The position numbers were made by a program, and so were the translations under genes. A stretch of 64,000 nucleotides of DNA from a virus, in the IMG/VR virus record IMGVR_UViG_3300025853_000048, positions 1-64,000 of that record. One strand, given 5' to 3'. Below the pieces are notes generated by a model, which was not told where the DNA came from, ran no database searches, and saw only the letters and a program-made list of their open reading frames with translations. Positions 18,101 through 33,100 of the stretch are shown piece after piece (positions within the stretch are counted from its first letter, which is position 1; the number at the start of each line of letters is the position of its first letter).

Positions 18101-21100
18101 CAGAAGTAGTCCAAAGACGGGATGAAGGTGATATAGGCATTGTAAATAACTCATAACTCATCTCAATCGGGTCATGCGGCCTTGGCTCGGTTTGCGTGGG
18201 AGCGGCAGCGGAAAACAGAATTGATTCGCTCTGGTCGTTGAAACGCTCGGATAGCGGGACTCCAGTGAACGGATCGGCGGATTTGATCTGGTTGGGGGAA
18301 AGAACAAAGACAGATTCATCCCCGATAGATTCCACTTCGTTTTCGTAAATTACCCCGTCAATACCTTTTGCAAGCAATGCCCTTTGCAATTCTTGGTATG
18401 TGAAATCGGCATCCATTATCTGATCGATTTCAGAATCGGAAAGCGTTCCTTCTGGGAGGTTCTGAATAATGTCCCACGCTCCCCATGTCCCAAGATCCGG
18501 CATTCTTACGAGATTATCAGTCTTCAGGAAAACCTTGAGAGGGTCTAACGTTTTGGGTTGTTTATCGACAAATTCCTGAGCCTCTTCTTCAGTCTTAAAA
18601 GGCCCCCTGCCGTCGTTGTCTTCACTGGACCAAACCCAATAAGTGTTGTCCTCTGTATCATGTTCGATCTCGAATTCAACATTATCACGACCTTTGGCAA
18701 TGTCTCTCGCCGCTGAAAGGTTGCCGAAATGGGCGCCTTCGACATCCCTTAGATCAAAAGTATCGAAATCATAATCTGACCAATGATACCACGGACCGTT
18801 CGTAAATCCCGCATCCTTCGCCGCTTCATCCACCAACCTCTGGGACTCTGCGGTTTCCTCTTCGGTGATGGTCCCGGCGTTGTGCTTGGCTTCCAGTTCG
18901 GCGTGGCGGGCGTTGCGGTCGCGGGCTGGGACCGATGCAGCGGAGTAGAGTTGCGGGGATTGGTCTGGTGTCTTGAGCGAATCGTAAACTTCGCGGATGT
19001 TCTGAAAATCACCCCAGGTTCCTTCAGGAACATAAACCCATTCGTCCTCTCCCGCTAAATCGCTGTAGACTTCTGAGCCGTCCACTTCAAGACTTGTGGT
19101 TTGAGAATTTTCTGAGTTGGATTCATGCGATCCTGCGTATTCTTTCTTGAAAGATACCCAATCACCAGCTTCAATCTCGACTCCCTGCGGAGCGGCACGG
19201 TAAATAGTAACTTCACCGCTGCCCGCATTGTAGTAATCATCACGCTCGCCAGGCAGTCCCATTCTTGCGCGTCCCAGTCGGGTTAAGTTGCGTCGGGAAA
19301 TATCGAATAGGCTAGGCGAAAGAGCTTCATCGAACTCATCAAAACTTTCAGCCCAATCTACCAGTTCCTGTAAAGCGGTATCAAAATCATCTGATAGTTC
19401 TGGAATATTGGCTAATCTAGTTTGGCGATGCCTCAAGAAGTCCCGCCTTTCTTTCTCTTCGGCTTTTCTTTTTACCTGCTCTGGGTCGCGATTGTTGATG
19501 TCCTGAAAGACTTCACCGATGACGCGCCCTTCTGCAGTGGATGCGCTATTATCAACTGAATCGGTAATGTCAATGCCTCCGAAGAAAAAGTGAGGCTTGT
19601 ATTCAATATCCCAAACCACCGCTCGTTTCTTGTTCTTGTAGATAGCAACTGCGAATGGGTCACCGAGAAACTTTTCGCTGTTTTCCATCGTTGGCCTAAT
19701 CATATTGGGATGATCGCGCCAGAGTGAGGCAAACTGATCAATTACTGATTCTCTGTCATCGGATCGAAGGCGCATCAGTAAATCTTGACCTTCTGGTAAC
19801 GGCTCGGTTTCCTGATCCCTCTCATTCGCCGCCCGCGAAGGATCAACTTCGCCGCGGGCGGCGTCGTTATTACTCATCTGTGGGGAACTAACGCCAGGAT
19901 TGGCAGGTTGTCCACTGCTTGCCGCGGAATAGAGGGCAGGGTTGGTTCGTTTGGATCTTTCTTGAATAAAGATACGATGCTCATACTCTGACTTGGCGTC
20001 ATTTTGAGCCATTTTCAAAGTGTCGTTATAGTAATCGGGGAATTCCACAACTCCATCAAAAGCGACCTGGTATCCCTTATCGCTCTTAATGATCTCTATT
20101 ACAGGTTCTTTATCCAGCAAAGATTCAGTATCTTCAAAATTGAACTCAGGATAATTCCCTGATTCGGCTAAAGCGTCTCCACCTAATTCCTCTTCTATTC
20201 CCAAAGTGGACGGGTCGAGAAGAATTTCATTATCCGCTCCAGAGTTGCTCAATGGGATTCCGCTTACTCTGTAAATAGGTAAATCGGAACCCGATAAATA
20301 ATCCTGAGTTACAATCACTTCTCCCATATCAGTCTCCTCTCCCTGCCCGTCCAAAAGGAATAGTTCACCATCCGCGTCACGAAAACCTTTGTAAACCGAT
20401 ACTCCTTTTTCAGACTTCTGAGAAAGGTGATTGAAAGACGCTTTTCCTTTTTTTGGTTTACCAAACCTGTAATAACCGACTTCAATTTTTCTTTTGGCCT
20501 GAAATCCCGAGGGGTGCTCAACCCATACTTCATGCATTGGCGTTTCCCGCGTGCTTGCGGCGGAGTAGAGAGCGGCACCCTGGTTGCCGCTACCCCTCGC
20601 CACAAACTCGTCATCCCGGTCAAACACCGCTTCTTCCTCGCGGTCACTGATGATGATCGGATCGATGAAGTGTAACTGCCCATCAATCAGGAACACGTTG
20701 TCCCGCTTGATGTCGCGGATTTGCAGGTCGCCTTTGCGCCAGCGGCCTTCACCTTCAGAAGTAAACCCAATTTCGGCCATCTTTGCCGCAACTGCTTTCT
20801 CCCAGTCGGCTTTCTTCGACTTACGGGCAACCCTGGGGTCGTGTGCCGGCTGGCTGATCACCACCCGATAACCACCGTCATGCAAGATCACTCCTTCGAA
20901 CCGGAAACCCGAACCAAGCAAGGTGTTAGCCGCTTCCAGTCGATCGAAGTATCCGATCAAGTCCTGGAAGTTATTCAGCCCGAACCCGAATCCGGGAGCG
21001 TGGGCAATCTTCAATACGCGACTGGAATCATTAGGATCAACCCCGACCTGGTGCTCTGCACCTGCCATGCTCGGATCATCAAACAATTCCTCGTATCGTG

Positions 21101-24100
21101 AGCTCAGATCGTCTCTTACGCGGATTTGTCCGCTTTCTGCCGCGGCCCTGAGGACTCGCTGGTCTTCCGCTCGCTCGGCCTTGCGTCTGGCTCGGAACGT
21201 TTCCTCCGGTGTTCGATCCTGGCGAGGTGTTTCGCGAAGGGTTTGCCGTGCTTGGCGGATGGTTTGGGTGTCTTGTCCATGGTTTGATAGTTTATCATTA
21301 GTTTGAGTGCCACGCAACGGGGTTGCTGCGGAGTAGAGTTGCGGTGAAGATTCTGGATCCCATATCATTGACTCCATAGTCCTGAAATCTTTATTCCTCC
21401 CAGTATTCCTCACGAACCCTAAATTCTTGTAGAATGTTTCTAATCTCTTTTTTGAAGAAGCTCCATGAACCGTATCTGGTGTAAGAGCAATCGTCATGCC
21501 CATAGAGGATGCTAATCCTTGCAACTGTTCCATTTTTGCAGTCCCTATTCCTTGCCCTCTTTGGTTCTCAGGGACTACTATTTTAGACAGCGTGATAATT
21601 CCACGATGTTCTGAAATATAAGAATCTATACCTTCTTTCTCCCATTCATTCATCAATTCCTGAAGATGAATATTCGCATCAATGTCCTGAGGATCGGCAT
21701 TGGGATAGCCAAACAACCTAGAAAACTCGTTTGATAGTTCCCCTTTTTTGTTTTTGAAAACCGGAGCAGAGGTGTCTTTGAAGTCGAAATATAAGTCATC
21801 TCCTTTGGTGTAGAAGTCTACATCGTCTCCCTTGAAGGACGACTCAAGATTTCTGGCACTAACCTCGTTACCTGAAACCTCCAATCCAAACCCCGTACCC
21901 GCAACCGGTTCAAGGGTAAATTCAGGGTGTAGCAACATATCAACGTGCTTCAACCCCAATATCCCCATTTGCTTTAGAAAATTACCTTGCTGGTAAAGTT
22001 CTTCACCTATATCGTTCCGGTTTGATCCCGATCCACCAAAAATCTCTGAAAACGATTCGCTCATCCCGCCGTTTTCATCGAAGACTTCTTCACTCCATAA
22101 GTCCAGACCTTGATGGGTGAACGTGAATGGGAATGGGTCGTTTTTACCAGCGTTGTAACTCATTAGCAACTCAACCGGCTCGCCATCAAAGTAAAATCTT
22201 GTGGAAGCGTCGTACATTTCTCCAGACTCACTTAAGGCAGGCGTAAAATCACCGCTATGATCAATAACAAATCGATCGGATAGCATCCCTCGGTTCTGCC
22301 AATCAGCAATCTTACCCATCAGTGTGAGGAGTTTGCTTTCATTAAAGAAATCTCGCGGTATTACCCGCTCGTACGATTCGTCATTCCATCCTGCCATTGG
22401 TGCTGCCGCGGAGTAGAGTTGCGTTCCCTGCTCGGTTTCTTCCAGTTGATTAGTGTCGGTCTTGGTTGAATTCCAGACGGTTCCAGGTTTGAACTTAGTT
22501 GGCTCACTCTCCTTTTTGGACGGTTTTGTGATTTCAACCAAATAAGTATTCACTCCGGTTTGGCGGAAACTTTCCTGTCCCTTGAAAGAGCCTTCTGGTA
22601 ATTGTTCGTATTCACCGCCTACCGAATCTAGCCATTCGCGAAATTCTTTCTTGGATTTTGTCTCGCCGAAGAACGGACTGGCACTCATCACTGCCACAAC
22701 TTTGCCTCCAGGTTTAACCATTTCGTAAGCCCTTTGGACGTGTTGCATATCCTGCCCGTTCTCAAACGGCGGATTCATGATCACCGCATCATAAGGCTGA
22801 TCGGTTTCGAAGGTGGTAAAGTCTCGGGATACCAAATTGATCTCCTTGTCCTCCAGGATATCGCGAAGGGTGGAATCAATCTCGATCGCGTCCACCTCGG
22901 CACCGGCTTCAACCAGTGATTCAGCAATGTCTCCTTTACCTGCGGATGGTTCGAGAACTCGATCACCTCCGCCGATTCCCGCCCTCTCAATCATATCTTC
23001 AATGATTGGCTTCGGAGTAGGGAAGAATCCGTCTATCTTTCTGCCTATCAGGGCGCGTTCTCTGGCCTTCGCGGGGTCTTCCTGTGTCTTCGCACCCTTA
23101 TACTCCAAAAACTCTCTCAGGGCGGCTCTTAGGGCCACCAGATCATCGATTCCCATGCGCTTGGTGCGGTCATAGTCCTCAAACTTCCAAGCGATGTCAT
23201 CCCAGTAGGTTTTACCCCGGTCGTTGCGAGTCTTTTTGGCCAGTTCGCGGATATTTTCGATGTCTTGAGCGTTGGAAGTCTCCAGTGATTGTCCATCATG
23301 GCGATTCATGGATATCTTGGCCACTTTGTTGGCGAGCATCTTCGCGCCCTTGGTGTTTCGGCCAGCTTCGACCATTTGCATCAGCGTGCTTTTATCAATG
23401 TATACGGTTGGGTACTTGGCTTTCGCCATTTGATCCGGTGTGGCGGGTTCGTTGCTGTGGTCCTCTTTCCATCCGCCGTCTCTTTCGCGTTGGGCTTCCC
23501 CTTTGGCTTGCTCGGCCAGTTTGTAGAGCGTTTCGATGTGGGATGCCGCTTTGATGCCGTCCAGGTGTGTAGCTTTCCCGCTTTCAATCGCATCCGCCAA
23601 ATTTCGCAAGGTGGTTGCGAATGCTTTCTGACCTCGGGCCTTGCTCTCCGCTCCTGCTGCCATTCTGGCCTGGCGAGCGGTATTCTGGCGACGATCTTGA
23701 TTCAGTGCCTCATCAGCGGTCTTGTCCATCCGGTCAGCCATGCTGCGGAATCGCTCGGCAGTCTTACTGTTCGCGGCAGTTTCCTTTTCCTGCTCCTGCT
23801 CAGTGGCATCGACGGTTTCACCTTTCACAACTGCCTCAAACTGTCGTGCTGCTTCCATGGTCTTGAACTGAAACCCTGGGATCGCGCCGTCTTTGCTGTA
23901 GCGACTGTAGTATCCACCCAATTTCTTGGCAGCGGCATTCAGGCTGCGGTAAACATCTTTGTCTACTCGGTCTGCCAACTTCACAACAAACAGATCATGG
24001 CCATGCTTGGTATGCACGGTTTTCTCGATCGACGTTTCGGTATCAGTTTTAACGCCCGTGACCGAAACTTTGGATTCTTTCTGTGCCTGCTCCAATTCCT

Positions 24101-27100
24101 TTCGGTTGATGCCTCTAATCTCGTCAAATTGGACGAGTTGCTCAGGAGATAAGCGGTTTTCGCCACGGTCCATGATCCGCTTACGGGCCTCATACGGACT
24201 ACGAATCGCGTTCAGTTCCTTGATTTCATCCTGGGTAAGTTCGGCTGTGCCTTGCTTGTAAACGAACTGCTCCCACTCATCCAGGGTTTCAGGATTGGTC
24301 AGAGCTTTTTCTTTTGCTGCTTTCTTCTCTTGGCGTTCCTGGAAGTCGGATTGGATCTTTTCATCGGTCCATTTCTCAACCGCTTTGTCCATCTGTTCGC
24401 GGCGGGCTTTCTTCCAGTCGCTTCCAAAAGAATAACTCAACGATTCACCGGGGTTGAATATACCCTGCAAGTTTTCGTGAGCGGTTCGCACTGCGTCGGC
24501 TTTATTGTCGGGTTTGCGATAGCCTTGGAACCTGGCCAGTTTCTTCATGGTCAGTTTGGCAAGTTCCGCCTCTATGGCATCCTCGTTTTCCTTGTATTGG
24601 CTCCATGCTTCGCGGACTTGATCCGCAGTCACTTTGCCATCGATAATTTGACCGTTGAACTCAAGCAAGTTTTCAAGGGAGTCTACAGCAGGAATTGAAT
24701 CCGCCTGTTTCGATGCTTCAGGCGTTTGGCTTTCTGCCACTTCAGCACTCTTTTGCTGGATCTTCTGATCAACCATGTGAATCCGCTCTTTAATATTGCG
24801 GATATCCCGACGCAATTTGTCGGTTTCCATGTTGTATCCACCACTGATCAAAGACTTGCCATTTGCAATCGCTTCCTCGCGAGTATCAGGACCGAAACCG
24901 GTGCCGTAATTAACCCATTGCTTGCGGCCATTGATGTCAGTAACTTCAAGTGCCTTGCCTCCCTCTTTCTTCACCGGCCCAAACGGTTCTTTTTCCTCGA
25001 CCTGGTATTCAGCTTTTCTGGCAGCATCGCGCTCCGTCTCTAACTGATCCATCTGAGCTTCAAGCAACTCGGCTTTCATCTTGTTCTTTGCCCGAGTCTT
25101 GATCATGCTGGCAATTGACTTGAAAGCCTTGTCCCCTTTGAGTAGCCCTAAAGCGTCCTCAAGAGAAACGATTTCAGTTTTACCGTCTTTGGTTTCCACG
25201 CTGAACAGGTGGACCAGTTTTCGCCCTGTCCGGTCGGATAGTTCGGCGTTGTCGAAATCTGAAACCCTGGCGTCTACCAGACCACCTTCATAAGCATCGT
25301 ACTTGACGCCTCCAGTCCATCGCCATTCGTAAGAAACGATCTTGCTGCCATCGCTAACCGGAATTGGTTTGGCGAAAATGATGGTTTCAGTAGGTTTTGT
25401 CCTGCCTGGGGGCGCCTGCTTGCTTTCGCTCTCAGGCAAACCTTTGCTTTCTGTTTTATTAGAATTTTGATCCTTCCTCTTCCGATCCTGCTCCCGCTGT
25501 TTATCCGGAGTCATTCCGGGTTTAAACACTTCGATCTCAGCGTTAGGAAGCATTGGTACCCACTCGGTTGTGGGGTTATCTCCGATTGAGCCGATTAGCA
25601 CGTTAACAAACTTGCTTCCCTTCCTCTCTCTTACCTCGTAAACTCGCTTGCGACCATCTTTGAAATAATCGACTGCGGGAATGTCCCGCCCAACAGCATC
25701 CTTGACGGAAATATTCTCGGTAACGCTGGTATCCAAAACCTGCCATTCGCCGTTCTCTTTGCGGACGTGGTAACCTTGGGATTTCATTCCCGCCTTATCA
25801 GTTCGCCACGCTTCCCAAAATGAATTATTCGGTTCGGCGATGCGGGCGTTTTGGGGCATCCCCTTGATTTCGACCATCTCAGTTTTGCCCCACTTCAATC
25901 CGAAGCCTTCGCGACCTCGCTGGCGCTTCAAGTCAACCCACATCGTCTTACCTGCTGATTCAGGTAGGCCGACCTGACTTTGGATAGATTGCGTCGGATC
26001 AAAACCAATCTCTTCGAAGTATTCTCCTTTGTCGTAGGGTTCTGACACCCTCTGAACTCCTGCCGTCCAATATTGCTTGTTGCGCGGAGTGTTCTTCAAC
26101 CCGAGAACGAAAAGCGGGGTATCCCAACCTTTTTCGCCATAGGTTTCGACCACTGCCACGGCAAGATCAAGATCGATATCAGACTTCGCTATCAAGCCTG
26201 ATTGCCGCTTGGTTTCGTTCTGAATGATATCAATTTCTTCCTGTCTCTGCTCGTCGGTTGTCACCGCGTCCAGGAACTTCTGGCGACCACTGAGAAAAGC
26301 GGCATCGAGTGCCTTCTTGCGGTCTTCAAAGATTTGTTTCTTAGTCTTTGGTTTTTCATCGAACAACTGTTCCTGCCCGACCTCTGCATCCTTCTCGGCA
26401 TCGGTGCGGGTGTCGGGAGCCTCGAATTCCGTTTCTACGGTCTGCTCTCCCACCAGGGAGAAGTCCTCTTCCACGCCCGCGACCTGGAACATGTCGGCGT
26501 TGTCATTGATTTCGGTCTGGTTGGTTTTATCCTTCCTAGTTGCAGCAACGATAGTCTTGACATTCTCCACGCTATCCAGGCTGGTCTTCATGCTCTTGAG
26601 CGCCTTGATGGTTTCGCTCATCGCTTCAAGTCCCCGCTTGAATTTGACCGGTTTGGCGATTAGATCGAGTTCAAAAGCACTCGCGATGCCCAGTAGAGCG
26701 CCGACTGGATCTCTCTGCTTAATGTCGATCCCTGTACCGATAGCGTCGGCAACCATGCCCACGGGTCCAGGAATCAACCCTACTGCGGAAGCGGTGAGCT
26801 CCGCGGCGTTAAGAAATAGTTCTTCCTCCAGTTTCGCGGCTTCCTCCGTGCCAAGGGTTTCCAGTTCCCGGATCGCATCAGGAACGGTCTTTGTAAGCAT
26901 TTGCTTGCTCAAAGTTACCAGCTTCTTGCGGGCTTCCTTGCGTTGCTCGTTGGTGATCGCCTTGGACCGGGAAACCGCTATTTTGATTTCAGCCTCGATC
27001 GCATCAAAGTCATCGCTAAGTTTTTGGAAGGGTGACTGTTGACTTAATTCTCCTTCTTCGCCTTCCTTCGTGCTTTCTGCCAGAGTCTTTTCGGCGGCAC

Positions 27101-30100
27101 CGGTTTCCGGGAAGCCTGCGATTCGGTTGATTTTGGCGAAGTAGGTTTCTGGGCTTTGGTCTTGTCGTTCATCGTTAAATATATCCTCGGTTTGGGATGC
27201 GTCATCACGGTTTTTCTGTTCGCGTTGTGCGAACGTTAAATATTCCCGAAGCGTCTCATCGAACGGGAATTCGTTAGAACTCCGGTCTTTCTTCAGCTTC
27301 GTTGAAGTCACCAGGTCATCCAGTAACAGTTGACCGATCTCAGAGAGTGGTTCGCTGACCAGTTCGGCTTTACGGTTGGTCAGCCAGTCGGACAGGTTGC
27401 GGAAGTTGCCCTGCTCGACTGCGTGCATTCCCGACCGCAGGGAAAGGATCGCTTCGACCACATCGCCTGCCAGGGACAAATCATCGTCGAGTTTCGCCAG
27501 TTCCGGCGCTACCTTGGCAACTGCGGAGACGATGCGCTTGCCGCCGTCGCTCTCCAGTATAGCGGTAACATCAGCGGAGTCTTTCCCTGCCTTTTCCACT
27601 AGACGAGTCACAAATGCTGCCATGACTCGACGGGATGCTTCGGCCTGGTCAAATTCTCCCGATTGGGTCCGGGTGATTCCCCTGGCAGATTGTTCCAGTT
27701 TGGTGGCGACTGCCCGCAGAGAATCGGCGGTGAGTTGATTATTGACGTTGAACCGCAGCCCGGACAGGGTGCTGTAGCCGATGGCTTCGGCATCAAGTAA
27801 CGCCTGCTCGGAAACGGATTCGCCGAGTCCGCCCTGTTTCGGGTTGCTTTCGACCACGAAAGATCGTTGATCGCCACTGGTGAACTCAATCACTTCGCGG
27901 ATAAGGACCGGTTGTTTGACCCCGGCAAGATTAATGCCTTCTTCCTGCGCAAAATCGCGAACCGCAGTTTCGTAGGCCATGGCGTTGCCCCGTTCGTAGG
28001 CGAGGCGTATTCCGCTCGATCTTCCGTTTCCGGCGATAACGCTTCCGCCTGAAACAACCGGAGCGCCATCGTTGGCCTTGCGAGAATCTAGCAGGAAGTC
28101 GGGATCGATGGATGAAGCGATTCGCTCTATCTGCTCCATCGAAGAACGATTCCCGCTTCTCTGTCGGGTCTGATCAGCATTGATCTCTGCCTCGATCATC
28201 CCGTCTAAATCTGTGGCATCAACCACCCTGTAACGGAAAGTCGCCTTGGCCCCGTTCGGGGTTCCGGTTGAAATAGTGCCGTCAATATCGGCCACATCCG
28301 GGCTTTTCGCGCCATCTGCGGGGCTTTTCTGTCCGGTATTAGGTTTCCTGACAGTTACTGCCGGTTTCTTGTAGTTGATTGGTGTATAAACTGTTCGACC
28401 GGATTTGGTGCCCTTCTGAGCGTTGGAAAGATCAACGTCGTAACCTCTCCTTGAGAGTGCTTCGTAAACCCTGTAGGCAGGCTCCGAAACATAGTTGTCT
28501 GACATAACATCTTTCCCATCCTCATGCGCCTTGTCAATAATCGCCTGGTAAGCCTTAATTCCCAACTTCTTGCCCTGATGTATTCCTTGCAGGGTGGATT
28601 TATGGATTCTTACTTTACCTTCATACTCACCGGCAGTCACGTACCCGACTTCTACGTCTTTTTCATCCCGTATCGAAGCTCTAAAACCATCCTCAGAAAG
28701 TTTAATTGACCCTTCTTCCTCGAAAACGCTCTCGTCCAGGTCGAAGACTCCGGTGTTGCCGGGGTGCTTGCCTGCCTTCGCGGTCTTCTTCGATTTGGTT
28801 TGCGCGAATTCCTCCAACCGTTGCACTTGCTCTTCGGTGATCGGAGCCAGTTTATTTGGAGCATTAACGTCATCCCAATCAGCCTCCCGCTTCTGGCCTT
28901 TATCGACCATGAAGACCTTGGAAATGAAATCTTGCGCTTCCACCCCTTCTTTACCGATGCTCGCCTCGCTGTAGCCGAGCAACTCTTCAATCACTCTGTC
29001 TTTGTCATTGCGAACCGATACAACATCGCCAACTTGCGTCCTTCTCAGGGCGAACATGACTTCAGCAACCCGGGAAAAGAATGCGCCTTTTAGACCTTCA
29101 TCCTTGCTCGCTTCTTGATGGGAGAGATCTGCGATTCGTCCCGCTTCCTTCTGCAACTTCAAGCTTCCGGCGTAGGTTTCGATGGCTTGCTCTGCCAATG
29201 CAATAGGATCGGTTTTCTTCGCTGCGGTCTTCTTCTTGGGGGTTTGCACAGCAACCTCTGAGAGGTCCATTTCCACTATTTGCCCTATCAACTCCTTTGG
29301 CCCCGGCTCGACAATTGTTCCTGAGAAAATACCGTTACCCAAATCATTAGTGACCTCAACACTCCTGAAAATACTGCTACCGGTTGGGTCGTAATAAATA
29401 ACCTCACCTACGTTGGGGTATTTTGTGACACCTGGATGAGGTCCGGGGTGTCTTTTTGAATCTTCTGAAAGGTCTACTCCTGTTATGTTTACCAGGCGGT
29501 CTTTATAGGATTCTATCGCTGCCTCAACCTCGTAGATTGACAACCATCCACCCGTTTTTTTCAACAACTCAGATTTAGCCTTATCGGTCTTGAGTTCATT
29601 GTAGCGACTTGTAATACTGAAAAGATCACCAAGGCGTTTGCGGTGCGCAACTTCTGAAGCTGATTTGGGAAGTGCTTTTCTGGGGTTATCACTCCACAAT
29701 TCAAGTTTCTTGCCTGGGGCTGACTTTGCAAAAATAGCAGCGCCTTCCCCTAGACGTTTCTCTTCCGCATCTTCAAAGTCTTTGCCGGTTTCGCCTTTGA
29801 TTTCATTGATCTTATCCTGATAGGATTTACCATCCCTCCGTTCTTTTTCTTCCCAGAACTGAACGGCGTCTTCAATTCGTTGAGACTCAACTGGAAGAGC
29901 GTTGTACCGTTCACTTTCGGCGCTTATATCAGCAAGAAGTTTAGACTCAACATTATCAAGATAATCTTTCACCCCGACCCAGAAAAACAGATTCTTATTT
30001 GGGCGGACATTGGCACTTGATGAGAAATTACGAACTTTCTCTCTAACCATGTTAAGCATGGAATTCACCTTATCCAGATCCCTATTTAATCCTTCAACAT

Positions 30101-33100
30101 AATGAGATCCAACCCCCGTGGTTCTGGCAGTATTTTTCCATTCCGGTAATTGTTTCTCTGCGTATTCAACCCCCCTCTTCCATTGTTCATCTGACTGGCT
30201 ATGTTTATCCCATGCGATCAGTTTTGTGTTACCAGCTGAATCCGTGGTGCGTTTTGATTTGGTTAGCGTGTCAGGTTTCTCTTCAGCAACTTTCTTCTTA
30301 GCCTTCGGCTTCCGGGTTTCAGCTTTCGGGGGTTCCCCTTCCAGCGCCCTTTTCTGAGCTTCAAACTTCTTCCGGCCCTCCGCGGTCAACTCCTGAGTAC
30401 CATCTTTCTCGAACTTCTTCTTATAGATGATGCCGTTATTGGCCAGCACCTTGGCGCTGCCGGGGTGACCTTTCTTGCCTTCGCCGATGGCCATCATGGC
30501 GCGGACCTGGGCGGCATTTAAACCGTCTGGACGCTCGCTCTTGCCGGTCTTGGCGGCGTGGATGGAGTAGCCGGTTTTGAGAAGTTTCAGCTCATTACTC
30601 ACCACTTCCATGGTTTCCTGGCTGCGGTCACCGAGGATGAATTTCTCCAGTGCCGGATTGATCATCAACCCGTCCGCTTCACCTTCCTTGGAACGTTGCA
30701 ACTGGCTAGGCGTATCGGCGTCGCCCATATCAACCACCAGGATACGCAGATCCAGAAGTTGGTCGTATTCCTCCGGTGACAAATCCTCGCCGTTGATCCA
30801 TTTTTTCAGCTCTTCAGCGTGGCGGATATCGACTGTTTTCTCAGTGGTGTCCTGTGGATCCTGGGCGAGCGGTTTGCCCTGCCAGTCGAGCGGGAGTAAA
30901 GATCCCCGTTCTTCGTTCTTGGTTCCTGGTTCTTCGTTGGTTGCTGGCCCCATCGGGATGTTGCGACCGTCCACCTTGCGGTGGAATTCCTCGTACTGGC
31001 GCAACTCTTTGTCGCTTGGCTTTTTAGCTCTGCGACCAATGGCGAATAGGTGCATATCGTCTACTCCCAGCTTGAGAGCAAACTCCCGCTCACTATCCGA
31101 AATGTAGGATTGTTGATCGTGTAGAGTCAGGTTGCCTTCGCCTCTTTGGTAAATGCGATACAAACCGTCTTCGACTTCCCGTTTCGAGAATCCCTGATCC
31201 ATCACGATGGGGACCAGTTCTCCCAAGGAAACCATGCTGCCGGGGTTGTCTGATAGCCGCGTTGCCACCTTGGCAATTTCAGCGTCCACGGCGGGGCGGT
31301 TCGGGTAATCGGCTATTCCGTTTTCAGTCGGGAAGGATTCTTGAGTTTCTCCGCCCTCATAAACCGCGAATCCCTCATCGATCAGGTATTGCTTGTCAGC
31401 TTCATCGAGCGATTCCTCGCCCTCATGGACTAGGCGTTGCAATACCTCGTCGTCCTTGCCCTTGAGTAGGCCGGTGTAGACGTTGATCGGTTTGAACTTC
31501 TGGCGCAATTCATCGAGATCTTTATCGACAACCGAGTAGGTGCCCTGCGATGGGTCGTAGTTGTCATCGATATCGCTCTTGCTGAATCCGGCTTGCTCGG
31601 CCTGCTCGATCAGCTCCAGCTTCATTTCGCTGGTCTTGGCCTTGGCGTATTTCCGGCGCAACCCGGCCAGTTTCTTGCGGCGCGGAGCCTCTTGCTTGTC
31701 CCGCTCGATGGCTTCGGCGTGTCTTTCTGCCCGTTGCTGGTCCTCGGACTTGGCCTTCTTCTGTCGTTCGCGGGTGGTTGCTGCCCGGGCCTTGTCGCGC
31801 TCTGCTACGTATTCCTTGGAGTTGCCAGCTTTGATATCGTTCACGCTGCGGCGCTCCATGTGGTCGCCAGATCCAGCAATGATGATCTCATCGAAGATGT
31901 CCCGGATTTCGTTGGGCAACTCGCCCTTCAGGTGAGCATACAGGTTCCTGGCAATCTCTTTGACCACCCGGAACGCTTCCTTAATCTTGTCGCTGGCTCC
32001 CTGGGGGAATTTACCTCTGCGGAAATATTCCTCGGCGTGTTCCGCGAATTTCTCTTCTGACTCCGGACTCCAATCGTCGGTTGCTTCACCGTAAAATTCA
32101 TTGAGTCGATTACCGATTTCAGTTCCCTTAAGCAGTTCACGGTCGAGGTGAATGATTTCGTGAAGCAAGGTGATGGCGTCGGCCTTGCCCTCGATCAGGC
32201 CGATGAGGTTATCGGCGCGACGGTAGAAGCCCTTGATTGCGCGGCCCTTGCCGCCACGCTGAAGCAGGATCGCGTCTTCCGGTGCGATGTTTTCGCTCGA
32301 ATACGGCGCGATGGCGGCGCGTTGCTCGGCGGTGAGGTTCGCCCGGGACTGGACGTCGCGGGCCTCGATCTCGCCTGCGGTGCGACGGTAATCCCTGTCT
32401 GGTGCAAAAATTCTCTTCTCACGTTCTTTTTCGTATTTCTCTTTTTCGTGTTGATACCATTCCCGCGCCTCATCGATGTCTGACATCATTTCCGTCAGTT
32501 CCAATTCACGTGGATCTATCTCCCTGTCTGCTAACCGAGAATACTTCTTCGCCGCCAGTTGTGCATTTTCAGCATCCAGTTGTGCCGCCGATCTGCGCTT
32601 GTATTTCTCAGCTAGTTCTTCCGCGTGCTTGATCCGCAGTTCGTGCCGTTTACGAAGTTCTTCTACCGGTGTTGTTCCGTTCTCTTCGGCAGATTCAAAA
32701 TATTTGGTCACCATGAACTTTCGACTGACTTCTTTGTTCAATCGGTCGAAATCTTCATCAGCCATTTGCATACCTTGGCGATGCTCTAGCGGAGAACTCC
32801 CTCTTGCGAATCCTTCTCTATGCTGAATAGCGTGTTGAATTTCGTGCAGGAGAGAACTCAACCCCCTTCCTTGTGCGCCTATCGAAATTCTCTCTTTTCC
32901 TCCAATGTTAATATAAACCGCATCTATTCCGTCTTTCAACGAAACTGGAATCTTGCCAATCTCAGGATATGCCTCAAACAAAGCCGTATGATCCAGCAAA
33001 TCGCGCAACTCAACTTCTTCAGTGTCGCCGTTTTTCAACAGATCTAGAACCTCATCGTAAATCTTCGCACCCTCGTCAGGAATCTCCCAACGCATCTTGC

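Noticed and set aside
23289-24152. 287-residue plus-strand ORF with hydrophobic, Cys-rich sequence
   Set aside because: Antisense to the giant gene's conserved region; composition mirrors the reverse frame.
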